DNA of 64,000 nucleotides from assembly GCF_003014595.1 (NCBI RefSeq), contig NZ_PYGK01000007.1:298583-362582 (forward strand), given 5' to 3'. Every line of letters begins with the position of its first letter. The first letter of the stretch is position 1. The position numbers were made by a program, and so were the translations under genes. Below, one piece after another: positions 8,133 to 15,802 of the stretch. Origin of the DNA: Chitinophaga ginsengisoli (GTDB lineage: Bacteria > Bacteroidota > Bacteroidia > Chitinophagales > Chitinophagaceae). The notes below the pieces were generated by a model. That model ran no database searches and was not told the origin of the DNA. It worked only from the letters and a program-made list of their open reading frames with translations.

Positions 8133-8717
8133 ATGAGTGAATTTAGCGCTATTATACAAAATGTATCTCGATTCATCACCTTGACAAAAGAGGAAGAGCA
8201 GCTTTTTACCTCTTTGTTACGTACCCATAAAGTCAGAAAAAAACAGTTTGTTGTTCAACCTGAATACGTTTGCCAGTACAGAACCTATATCAGTACAGGT
8301 GCATTGCGTAGTTATTTTGTTGGTAATGATGGACAGGAATATACGATTGCACTGGCTATAGACGATTGGTGGATTTCAGATTTTACCAGTTATATTAACC
8401 AGGAACCCGCTACGCTTTTCGTAGAAGCGGTGGAACATTCAACGCTTATACAGATCAGTTACCAGAACGAGCAAACGCTTTATGAGCAGGTGCCCAAATT
8501 TGAACGGTTCTTCCGCATACATTCACAACGAGGTGCTGCCGCTATCCAAAAAAGGATGCTATGGAGTATCAGCAAGACGGCTGAAGAACGGTATGAAGAA
8601 TTGCAGAAGAAATACCCGCAGTTTCTACAGCGTTTCCCTCAGTATGTGATCGCCTCTTACCTGGGAATGACAACCCAGTTCCTCTCACGGATAAGAAACC
8701 GGAAAATAGGGGAATAG
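8133..8717 (+). CDS. Crp/Fnr-family regulator, cyclic-nucleotide-binding-like
   Basis: The 194-residue protein has a cupin-like cNMP-binding beta-roll (about 25-115, including RTYISTGALRSYFVGNDGQEYTIALAIDDWW). It ends in a short C-terminal helix-turn-helix (QYVIASYLGMTTQFLSRIRNR). This is the compact Bacteroidota Crp/Fnr type that usually controls adjacent oxidoreductases. It follows the TetX-like gene by 42 nt but has its own -7-like box. A second member lies at 10544, and the two bracket a pair of SDRs. Confidence 0.88.
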   Translation: MSEFSAIIQNVSRFITLTKEEEQLFTSLLRTHKVRKKQFVVQPEYVCQYRTYISTGALRSYFVGNDGQEYTIALAIDDWWISDFTSYINQEPATLFVEAVEHSTLIQISYQNEQTLYEQVPKFERFFRIHSQRGAAAIQKRMLWSISKTAEERYEELQKKYPQFLQRFPQYVIASYLGMTTQFLSRIRNRKIGE

Positions 8718-8752
8718 GTTTTTCATTGCCTTTTCGCGTATTGACAATAAAG

Positions 8753-8773
8753 CCCGGAGAGATCCGGGTTTTG
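8753..8773 (+). terminator. Short hairpin terminator after the Crp/Fnr gene
   Basis: CCCGGA (8753-8758) pairs with TCCGGG (8763-8768) around a GAGA tetraloop, followed by TTTTG. It lies 35 nt after the stop codon. Confidence 0.65.
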
Positions 8774-8894
8774 TATTTACAGCCCCCTGCAAACAAGTTA
8801 AACTAGTTTACCCTTATTTCTTCCGATAGTTGATTTTTAATGGCGCCCGTTTAGAAGAGCTTTGTGTTATCGACTAATCAAAAAGAAAATTAGA

Positions 8895-9629
8895 ATGAAA
8901 AAGTTAGAAAACAAGGTAGCAGTGATAACGGGAGCTACCAGCGGATTGGCGCTTGCAACAGCGCAACTGTTTGTTGCTGAAGGCGCATATGTTTTTATTA
9001 CAGGCCGGAGGAAAAAAGAACTCGACGAAGCGGTTAAAACAATCGGACACAATGTTACCGGTGTTCAGGCGGATTCCGGAAAACTGGAAGACCTCGACAG
9101 GCTGATGGATACGGTAGGCAAAGAGAAAGGAAGGATCGATGTGTTGTATGTTAGCGCGGGGATAGGTGATTTTGGTGTTCCTATTGGTACCGTTACAGAA
9201 GAAGTATATCAGAAAACTTTCGACGTAAACGTTAAAGGAACCATATTCACCGTTCAAAAAGCGCTTCCCTTGCTTAGAGATGGTGGTTCGATCATTATGA
9301 CTGGTTCGATAGCGGGCGTGAAAGGCTTTGCGGGAATGGGCGTTTACAGTGCCAGTAAGGCTGCCATCCGATCACTGGCAAGAACATGGACTGTAGACCT
9401 GCAAGCTCGTAAGATCAGGGTAAACGTCGTCGCACCCGGACACACAGACACCAATGTATTTGCCGGTTTTCCCCAGGAAGTATTGGACGGACTTGCGAAA
9501 TCAGTGCCACTGGCAAGAATGGGTAAGCCCGAAGAAATTGCCAAAGCAGCCTTGTTCCTGGCGTCAGATGATTCCAGCTATATCACAGGTACAGAGGTGG
9601 TTGTTGACGGCGGTGCAGCACAGATATAA
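8895..9629 (+). CDS. SDR-family oxidoreductase (tandem copy 1)
   Basis: The start is placed at ATG 8895 (MKKLENKVAVITG), which aligns with the neighbouring SDR and the family; the open frame begins earlier at 8862. Motifs: TGATSGLA cofactor loop, TGRRKKE (NADPH-type arginines), SAG in place of the usual NNAG, catalytic Ser in TGSIAG, YSASK active site, and the C-terminal SSYITGTEVVVDGG. The product is an all-domain FabG-like reductase. It forms a tandem pair with the SDR at 9686, about 56 nt downstream and clearly homologous, so probably a local duplication. No operon regulator is fused; the flanking Crp/Fnr proteins are the obvious candidates. Confidence 0.9.
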   Translation: MKKLENKVAVITGATSGLALATAQLFVAEGAYVFITGRRKKELDEAVKTIGHNVTGVQADSGKLEDLDRLMDTVGKEKGRIDVLYVSAGIGDFGVPIGTVTEEVYQKTFDVNVKGTIFTVQKALPLLRDGGSIIMTGSIAGVKGFAGMGVYSASKAAIRSLARTWTVDLQARKIRVNVVAPGHTDTNVFAGFPQEVLDGLAKSVPLARMGKPEEIAKAALFLASDDSSYITGTEVVVDGGAAQI

Positions 9630-9685
9630 CATGCACCACGGAACAGTTCATCGTATTTCTATTGACAAATTATTCAAACAAGACA

Positions 9686-10435
9686 ATGAAGAAACTAGCA
9701 AATAAAGTTGCCGTTATAACTGGCGGTAGCAGCGGTATCGGTTTGGCCACAGCCAAAAAATTCGTAGACGAGGGCGCTTATGTATTTATCACAGGCCGGC
9801 GTCTGGCGGAACTGGAGAAGGCGGCGAAAGAGATTGGTAGCAATGTAACAACAGTACAAGGCGACATCGCCAACCTGGATGACCTTGACCATCTGTATTC
9901 TGTGATAAAAAAGGAAAAAGGGCGTCTTGATATCGTGGTCGCCAATGCTGCATTTGTTGAAGCAGTTCCTACCGCAGCAGTAACACCAGCGCACTTTGAC
10001 AAGACATTTGACACGAACGCAAAAGGGTCTTTTTTCACAGTACAAAAGGCGCTCCCTATTCTTGTGGACGGGGGGGCTATTGTTGTGGTTTCGTCAGGGG
10101 CGCATCAAAAAGGTATCGCCATTTATCCGACTTACTCCGCCACCAAAGCGGCTGAAAGATCCTATGTGAGAACATGGGCGGTAGACCTTATGCCACGCAA
10201 AATTCGGGTCAACACAGTGAGCCCCGGGCCTATCGAGACACCTATTATTGACCTGCAGTTCGGGACAAAGGAAAATTCCGACGCCATGAGAAAGACGTTT
10301 TCCGAGATGACGCCAATGGGCAGGATGGGGGAGGCAGAAGAAGTAGCGAATGCAATCTTGTTCCTGGCCTCTTCAGACAGCAGTTTTACCACAGGAGCCG
10401 ATATTCCTGTTGATGGCGGAATAACTCAGTTGTAA
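9686..10435 (+). CDS. SDR-family oxidoreductase (tandem copy 2)
   Basis: The start at ATG 9686 (MKKLANKVAVITG) mirrors copy 1. Motifs: TGGSSGIG, TGRRLAE, ANAA in place of NNAG, SSGAHQKG around the catalytic Ser, YSATK active site, and a C-terminal TTGADIPVDGG. Both tandem copies have a changed N-x-A-G motif, which in classical SDRs stabilises the central sheet; the change is common in FabG-like paralogues and need not abolish activity. It is probably co-transcribed with copy 1. The substrate is unknown. Confidence 0.9.
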   Translation: MKKLANKVAVITGGSSGIGLATAKKFVDEGAYVFITGRRLAELEKAAKEIGSNVTTVQGDIANLDDLDHLYSVIKKEKGRLDIVVANAAFVEAVPTAAVTPAHFDKTFDTNAKGSFFTVQKALPILVDGGAIVVVSSGAHQKGIAIYPTYSATKAAERSYVRTWAVDLMPRKIRVNTVSPGPIETPIIDLQFGTKENSDAMRKTFSEMTPMGRMGEAEEVANAILFLASSDSSFTTGADIPVDGGITQL

Positions 10436-10531
10436 TTTCTGTTTTTACCGGATTAAGTGTTGTTGAGAAGCTTTGATTGTCTCCGGTATTTGGTATGGTG
10501 CCTGGTAGTGATATCGGCACCATATTTTTTT

Positions 10532-10539
10532 TATCTTTG
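10532..10539 (+). promoter_or_regulatory. -7 box 4 nt before the second Crp/Fnr start
   Basis: TATCTTTG is a perfect TANNTTTG match, followed by 4 nt and ATG 10544. It decides the start: the longer open frame from 10457 would put the promoter inside the gene. It predicts a leaderless or nearly leaderless message. Confidence 0.6.
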
Positions 10540-10543
10540 TAGT

Positions 10544-11119
10544 ATGCATGACCAACTTGTTCGTCTTATTACACAAAACATAGCGCTTTCCGATGTAGAA
10601 AAGGGTTTGTGTGTGCAATACTTCGAACCAGTATTGTACCCTAAAAATCGTGTTATCGAGGAAGAAGGAAAGATTCCTTGTTATCTGTATTTTGTAGTTT
10701 CGGGTTTCGTACGTTTATTCCATTACAACGACAAAGGTGAAGAGGTGACAACACACATCAATTGTCCCCCCGGCTTCATTACTTCCTACTCCAATTTTGC
10801 GGGTCAAAGCAAGTCGGATGAGAATCTGGAATGTATAACGGCGTGCGAATTATTAAGAATTACAAAACCTGACCTCGATTTGTTGATCAGTCAAAGCCCG
10901 GCTTTTAAAGACTTCAGTTTGTTGGTGTTTCAACAATCATTATCCTACAATGAAAGGCGTTCCAAAGAGCTGGCTACGCTTAGTGCTGAACAACGCTACC
11001 TGAAATTGATGAATGAACATCCCGAAGTTCTTCAGCATGTTCCAATGCAATACATTGCTTCTTTTCTTGGCATGAACCCTAAAAGTTTGAGTCGTATCCG
11101 CAAACAGATCATTAAGTAA
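10544..11119 (+). CDS. Crp/Fnr-family regulator (second copy)
   Basis: Starting at ATG 10544 (MHDQLVRLITQNIALS), the 191-residue protein has the cNMP-binding beta-roll (YPKNRVIEEEGKIPCYLYFVVSGFVRLFHYNDKGEEVTTH) and a C-terminal helix-turn-helix (MQYIASFLGMNPKSLSRIRKQI). The upstream 29 codons of the longer frame are hydrophobic and fit no family member; the perfect -7 box at 10532-10539 excludes them. It lies between the SDR pair and the epimerase-like reductase and could control either or both. Confidence 0.88.
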   Translation: MHDQLVRLITQNIALSDVEKGLCVQYFEPVLYPKNRVIEEEGKIPCYLYFVVSGFVRLFHYNDKGEEVTTHINCPPGFITSYSNFAGQSKSDENLECITACELLRITKPDLDLLISQSPAFKDFSLLVFQQSLSYNERRSKELATLSAEQRYLKLMNEHPEVLQHVPMQYIASFLGMNPKSLSRIRKQIIK

Positions 11120-11183
11120 CATTTGTGAAGTGGTTTTGAATGCGCAAGGTTGACCTTTGCCTTGTCATTTAAAATTATTGGAT

Positions 11184-12203
11184 ATGGAACAAAAAAAATT
11201 AGCACTGGTATCCGGCGCCAACGGACATTTAGGAAATAATTTAGTCAGACTACTACTGAAAAAAGGTATCCCTGTACGGGCTTCCGTACGTAACATTAAA
11301 AACAAAACGCCTTTCAATGGCTTGGACTGCGAGGTTGTGCAGGCTGACATTACAGACAAGGCCTCTTTTGTAAGATCCCTGCAAGGTGTGAATACATTTT
11401 ATGCTGTAGGAGCTTCTTTCAAATTATGGGCGAAGGATCCCAAAAAAGAAATCTATGATGTGAACATGGAGGGAACGCGAAATACGATAGAAGCTGCTGC
11501 GGAAGCAGGTGTAAAGAGAATAGTCTATGTCAGCTCCATTGCAGCGTTAGATTATACTACGCTGCCCACAAAAGAGAGTAATGGCTACAATCCTGACCGT
11601 AGGGATATGTATTACAATTCCAAAAATGATGGTGAGAAACTGGCTTTCACAATGGCCAAAAAATTGGGAATAGAATTGGTGTCCGTTATGCCGGGAGCCA
11701 TGATTGGAAGTGAAGCATTTCTTCCCCTCAATGTCTCTTATGGTGTATTGAAACTGATTTTGAATAAACAAATTCCGATGGATACCAAAATCACGTTGAA
11801 CTGGATTGATGTAAAGGATGTGGCTGAAGGCTGCTACCTGGCGGCAACAAGGGGGCGTTCGGGAGAACGCTACATTCTTGCCAACGAAAAATGTATGACC
11901 ATCACAGATACCACCAGACTGGCTCAAAAACTCTATCCCGAACTGAAACTCAAAGTACCCGGTTCGGTACCTAAATTTATGTTGTATGCAATTGCCGGAT
12001 TGATGGAATTTTCTGCAAAACTAAGAGGGAAAGCGCCGGTCCTCACCATGAAAGATATTGCCATGTTTTCCGGACTACAACAGGACTTTGATATTTCCAA
12101 GTCAAGACATGAGTTAGGTTTTAACCCCAAAAATACCGAGCAGGCTTTAACAGAAGCATTGGCCTACCTTATGGGTAAAAGCTCCGATTTGATGCGACTG
12201 TAG
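11184..12203 (+). CDS. NAD-dependent epimerase/dehydratase-type reductase (extended SDR)
   Basis: The start is taken at ATG 11184 (MEQKKLALVSGANGHLG), which places the G-x-x-G-x-x-G cofactor loop at the expected position; the frame opens at 11157. The protein is about 339 residues with the YVSSIAALD strand and YYNSK active site. The overall pattern is of the dihydroflavonol-4-reductase-like extended SDRs, which reduce carbonyls on bulky substrates. The C-terminal helices (FDISKSRHELGFNPKNTEQAL) complete the family fold. A strong terminator follows. Confidence 0.88.
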   Translation: MEQKKLALVSGANGHLGNNLVRLLLKKGIPVRASVRNIKNKTPFNGLDCEVVQADITDKASFVRSLQGVNTFYAVGASFKLWAKDPKKEIYDVNMEGTRNTIEAAAEAGVKRIVYVSSIAALDYTTLPTKESNGYNPDRRDMYYNSKNDGEKLAFTMAKKLGIELVSVMPGAMIGSEAFLPLNVSYGVLKLILNKQIPMDTKITLNWIDVKDVAEGCYLAATRGRSGERYILANEKCMTITDTTRLAQKLYPELKLKVPGSVPKFMLYAIAGLMEFSAKLRGKAPVLTMKDIAMFSGLQQDFDISKSRHELGFNPKNTEQALTEALAYLMGKSSDLMRL

Positions 12204-12259
12204 GATGAATTTGACATACTTTTGAAATCTGTTTCTTTAATCCCCTGTCATCTTGTGAT

Positions 12260-12297
12260 ATGCCCCCAAAAAGTTAGACACTTTTGGGGGCATTTTT
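12260..12297. terminator. Bidirectional terminator between convergent genes
   Basis: ATGCCCCCAAAAAG (12260-12273) pairs with CTTTTGGGGGCAT (12281-12293) around a short loop, followed by TTTTAT. It ends the epimerase-like gene and overlaps the 3' end of the convergent AraC gene. Confidence 0.85.
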
Positions 12298-13258
12298 ATT
12301 TGGGTAGTTGATCGACTTTACCACTCCATTTCTTGGGCTTCATGCCCATATGTTTTTCAAATAGTCGTCCAAAATAACTAAGATTGGTAAATCCAAGGCG
12401 GTAACCTGCTTCTGAAACCGATAAATTTTCCTCTTTGAGGAGCCTGGCCGCCTCTATTATGCGAATATGCTGATGATAATCAGAAAGACCTTTACCAAAT
12501 ACCTGCATAAAAAGTTTACGGAGTTTTTGCTCATTCATCCCACTTAACTTTACAAGATGAGCGATGGGTATTGATTTGTCTAAAGAGCTGGCCATTGCAT
12601 TCCTGATCCTGTAAATACCATCGATCTCAACCACATTCATATGCTGATGTGAAATAGCCTCTCTTCTGGAAAGATTTCTGAATAAATAATAAATCATCCC
12701 CATACAGTTGAGCTTATAAAAGAAATCCGGCAACAAAATCGCTTCATTAACGCTTAATACTTCATCAACCAGGGCTGCAATTTCGGGCGACATAAATTCT
12801 TCGATCCAGAAAGTTCGTTCGAGGTCAAAAAGATAATGGAACCTTGATTCGTCCTTACCAAGAAATTGTTTCAAAAAATTCATGTCTATGAGAATCGTGA
12901 TTTGCCTTAACTGCATTTCTTTAGAGAACCTTACAGTACTCCCCAGGTGTAATGGCGTAATACGCACATGAGCGCGTTCGGGCTGAAGACCATTATTGGC
13001 TGCAGCTTGTCTGTCATCGAAGACGTTCTGAAATGAAATCATCAATCCATTTTTGATAATTGTAATTGGATTGCGTTCAAAACTAAGATCCTCTTTTGCT
13101 AATACGGAACGGATCATGATTAACATGTCTGGCAACAGATCTATCACTTTAATGTTACGCAAACCCAGGCTATCCAGTGCTGCAGCGCTCATGTTAAGCG
13201 GTGTACCAATCCTGGAGGCAAGATTAAACATCAGTTCTTTGGGATTCTCCTGCTTCAT
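12296..13258 (-). CDS. AraC-family transcriptional regulator (paralogue B)
   Basis: This 320-residue protein has the same architecture as the AraC at 5892: a long N-terminal sensor part and a C-terminal double helix-turn-helix with MNEQKLRKLFMQVFGKG, EAARLLKEENLSVSEAGY and FGRLFEKHMGMKPKKW. The two are clear paralogues. It faces an FAD monooxygenase across about 80 nt, repeating the module at 5.9-8.1 kb. Probably it activates that enzyme gene. Confidence 0.88.
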   Translation of the reverse strand: MKQENPKELMFNLASRIGTPLNMSAAALDSLGLRNIKVIDLLPDMLIMIRSVLAKEDLSFERNPITIIKNGLMISFQNVFDDRQAAANNGLQPERAHVRITPLHLGSTVRFSKEMQLRQITILIDMNFLKQFLGKDESRFHYLFDLERTFWIEEFMSPEIAALVDEVLSVNEAILLPDFFYKLNCMGMIYYLFRNLSRREAISHQHMNVVEIDGIYRIRNAMASSLDKSIPIAHLVKLSGMNEQKLRKLFMQVFGKGLSDYHQHIRIIEAARLLKEENLSVSEAGYRLGFTNLSYFGRLFEKHMGMKPKKWSGKVDQLPK

Positions 13259-13312
13259 TTAAGTGGACTATTTTTACTCGTTATCGGGCTATTTTATGCA
13301 TGAAGCTATAAA

Positions 13313-13320
13313 TACTTTTG
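13313..13320 (+). promoter_or_regulatory. -7 box for the FAD monooxygenase at 13342
   Basis: TACTTTTG matches TANNTTTG exactly; the ATG at 13342 follows after 21 nt. It excludes the longer frame that opens at 13318. Confidence 0.6.
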
Positions 13321-13341
13321 TGTAAAACAAACCGGAAGAAG

Positions 13342-14514
13342 ATGAAAAAAAGGATTATTATTTCAGGAGGTGGTATTGCTGGACTAACAGCAGCAAAGTT
13401 GTTGCATAACATGGGGCATGAGATCATTGTAATAGATAAGAGTAAGCAGTTCAATAAATCAGGATTTTTGGTCTCACTCAAAAGCTTTGGTGTTGAAATA
13501 ATGGATGAAATTGGACTTAAGCACCATTTGATAGCGGAATCAACGCCATCTGAATTCATGCATTGGCTCGATGCAAACGGGGGTATGATTCGTAATATAA
13601 GTTATAAAGAAGTTAACAAAAATACCAGCCAGTCAATTTTAATTACCCGCGGCGGATTGCATAACGTACTATACGAAGATATAAGAGACAAAGTGGAAAT
13701 CTTATTTAAAACCACGATTGACCACCTGGAACAAGATGGTGGAAAGGTGCACGTTAAACTTTCCAATGGTATAACAGCGGTCGCCGATATGGTCATTGTA
13801 TCAGAAGGGCTGCGTTCATTAACAAGATCGAAGTACTTTCCCGAAAGCCAGCTGGAAGACTTTAACTTGTTGTACATGGGCGGCAGACTTATGGGAAAAC
13901 ATTCAGATAATATAGGAACAGTAAGCATTTACTTAGACGTTAATAAAATGCTATCTATTTATCCGATCAGTAGCAATGAGGTTGCCGTTCAATGTTATAT
14001 TTATACAACTGACGAATTGGCAAAGGTACATTCCAATATAAAAGAAATACTGAAAGACAACTTCAAATCCTATAATGCAGAGGTACGTCAATTAATTGAC
14101 GGAATAACAGAGAGTGGGCAACCGTTTGTAGACAAGATGGGTATGGTACATGCACCAGATCTTTTTAATGGTAATGTCGTTTTATTGGGAGACGCCGGTT
14201 ATTGTCCGACAGCATTGTCGGGTATGGGAGCCTCACTGTCGATATATGGAGCGAAGGCACTAGCACATTTTCTTTCACAATCATCAAATGACATTTCAAC
14301 TTCATTGGTTAACTATGATAAACTAATGAAGCCAATAATAAAAAAGTTTCAGGAGAATGCCAGGAACAACGCCCGCTCATTTATACCCAAAAGTGAAGCC
14401 GATCTCTCAAGGTTCTCGGAACTATTTAAAACTGCTTCAGATTCCGAGGTGAGTAAGATGATGACAGACCAGCTTATCCTGACAGCAGAACAAAAAAAAT
14501 TCATTATTAATTAG
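13342..14514 (+). CDS. FAD-dependent monooxygenase (second module)
   Basis: The 390-residue flavoprotein starts at ATG 13342 (MKKRIIISGGGIAGLTAAKLL), with an intact GxGxxG FAD loop. The GD motif is VVLLGDAGYCPTALSGMGAS. The DG motif is altered: SEGLRS replaces the usual ADGxxS (about residues 155-160), a key position for FAD/NAD(P)H binding, so cofactor use may differ. It is divergent from AraC paralogue B. It is related to, but not a close copy of, the enzyme at 6981, so the duplication is old or the enzyme was exchanged. Confidence 0.86.
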   Translation: MKKRIIISGGGIAGLTAAKLLHNMGHEIIVIDKSKQFNKSGFLVSLKSFGVEIMDEIGLKHHLIAESTPSEFMHWLDANGGMIRNISYKEVNKNTSQSILITRGGLHNVLYEDIRDKVEILFKTTIDHLEQDGGKVHVKLSNGITAVADMVIVSEGLRSLTRSKYFPESQLEDFNLLYMGGRLMGKHSDNIGTVSIYLDVNKMLSIYPISSNEVAVQCYIYTTDELAKVHSNIKEILKDNFKSYNAEVRQLIDGITESGQPFVDKMGMVHAPDLFNGNVVLLGDAGYCPTALSGMGASLSIYGAKALAHFLSQSSNDISTSLVNYDKLMKPIIKKFQENARNNARSFIPKSEADLSRFSELFKTASDSEVSKMMTDQLILTAEQKKFIIN

Positions 14515-14611
14515 CGGTAACTAACAAAAAAAATTCATAATTATCATGCTGGGTTTAGTAGCAGATGCTTATTTCGGCATCTCTGAGCTATGAGTTTATC
14601 AGTCAATAAAT

Positions 14612-14669
14612 GGGGCACATCGTACATTTGTCAGTCATTGTTTTACTGACAGATGTATTGATGGGCCCC
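14612..14669. terminator. Long imperfect hairpin between convergent genes
   Basis: Arms 14612-14635 and 14645-14669 pair over about 24 bp (GGGGC and GCCCC ends, TGTCAGT and ACTGACA next to a 9-nt loop) with a few mismatches. It lies between the FAD monooxygenase (+) and an AraC gene (-), where a bidirectional terminator is expected, but there is no long T-run. Otherwise 14515-14676 is empty. Confidence 0.5.
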
Positions 14670-14676
14670 TTGACTA

Positions 14677-15462
14677 TTATGAAGAAATTGCCTTAAATTC
14701 AGTAGGTCTCATGTTTGTCAATTGGTGAAAATTATTGCTGAATGCCGATATATTGGAGTATCCAATCTCATAGGCAATTTCGGTCATGTTCAGATCGGTG
14801 TCTTTCATCAGTTCCATCGCCCGGATAATCCGCAACATTTTTACATACTGAACAAAGGTGATGTGAAGTTTCGTTTGAAATAATCTTGTCAGACTTCTCA
14901 CGCTCATTCCCGATTGCATGGCCGTTTCTTCCAGGGTAAGATTTTCATTGAGTCGACTTCGAAGCTGACCAACGATAGCCTGGAGCCGCTGATCGTCAGT
15001 AGTGGGCAGTTGGATCGAAAACTTTTTAAGGTTTTCTTTGGATAGCAGGTTTCTCAGTGTTGTTAAAAACTCAAATTCCCATGAACCTTTGTGATAATCA
15101 CCCTGCCATTTTTCGGTGAAAGAAAGCATTTCAGATAAAAGTTTACTCACCGGATAAATTCCCATTTCGTCGTAAAAACCGCCCATACTTTTTCCTGGAA
15201 AATAGATGTTGATGATAAATAGATCCTGCGTATTAAACATCAGGTTGTGGGGATATTTTTTTGGGATCCAGATATAGTGATTGGACGGAATATAGAAATC
15301 CTTTTCATCTGTCTGCAGGTAAGCAATTCCCCCAAAGACCAATAACAACTGGGCCTTATCGTGTTGGTGTGAAGGCAAACGCTGTTCGGTTTGCTGGCGC
15401 ATGACCAGGATTGATTTGGGATTTTGGTCAACACTATTTATAAGTTGCTTAAGAATATCCAT
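14677..15462 (-). CDS. AraC-family regulator with cupin sensor, facing an efflux operon
   Basis: The start is set at ATG 15462 (MDILKQLINSVDQ), because a perfect -7 box (15468-15475) lies 5 nt upstream and the longer frame would overlap the divergent gene. The 261-residue protein has an AraC-type cupin (about 25-95: QRLPSHQHDKAQLLLVFGG, then YIPSNHYIWIPKKYPHNLMF). Its C-terminal double helix-turn-helix (about 160-255) ends in a Y-S-N-I-S-A-F-S-N-N-F type helix. It is divergent from the TolC/HlyD/MFS operon, which it presumably controls on sensing an exported compound. Confidence 0.88.
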   Translation of the reverse strand: MDILKQLINSVDQNPKSILVMRQQTEQRLPSHQHDKAQLLLVFGGIAYLQTDEKDFYIPSNHYIWIPKKYPHNLMFNTQDLFIINIYFPGKSMGGFYDEMGIYPVSKLLSEMLSFTEKWQGDYHKGSWEFEFLTTLRNLLSKENLKKFSIQLPTTDDQRLQAIVGQLRSRLNENLTLEETAMQSGMSVRSLTRLFQTKLHITFVQYVKMLRIIRAMELMKDTDLNMTEIAYEIGYSNISAFSNNFHQLTNMRPTEFKAISS

Positions 15463-15467
15463 ATGGC

Positions 15468-15475
15468 CAAAATTA
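15468..15475 (-). promoter_or_regulatory. -7 box 5 nt before the AraC start
   Basis: On the minus strand the octamer is TAATTTTG, a perfect TANNTTTG match, 5 nt before ATG 15462. Confidence 0.55.
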
Positions 15476-15521
15476 ACAAATATTAGGCTAATTATATAAA
15501 AGGACAAGTTTCCTGAGGGGA

Positions 15522-15529
15522 TAATTTTG
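15522..15529 (+). promoter_or_regulatory. -7 box for the efflux operon
   Basis: TAATTTTG lies 27 nt before the first ATG of the operon (15557). Together with the AraC promoter on the other strand it leaves a 46-bp divergent control region. Confidence 0.5.
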
Positions 15530-15556
15530 CTGCATAAATAATAATAGCGAGTCATT

Positions 15557-15802
15557 ATGAAACAGAAAATCATCAACCCGAATAAAGGCATTGAGCCTGT
15601 GGAACAAGACAAGCCTTCTGATGATGCAGTATTGCATTCAGCAGATGAAATTGATGCACCAAATATTTACTTGCCTGGTTATTCTGATCCTTTTATGCCT
15701 GTCTTGGATTTAACCTTTGTCTTTGATGAATTAAAAAAGATGGTAAATGGCTGGTTCTTAAGTAAAAGTGAACGTACAATCAATAAAAAGAGAGGTGCAT
15801 GA
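15557..15802 (+). CDS. Small hypothetical protein leading the efflux operon
   Basis: This is an 81-residue ORF without signal peptide or recognisable domain. It has an acidic N-terminal half (EQDKPSDDAVLHSADEIDAP) and a short C-terminal helix (DLTFVFDELKKMVNGWFL). Its stop overlaps the ATG of the TolC gene by 4 nt (15799-15802), so it is almost certainly translated and coupled to TolC. It might regulate, scaffold or simply lead the operon; I do not recognise its family. Confidence 0.6.
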   Translation: MKQKIINPNKGIEPVEQDKPSDDAVLHSADEIDAPNIYLPGYSDPFMPVLDLTFVFDELKKMVNGWFLSKSERTINKKRGA

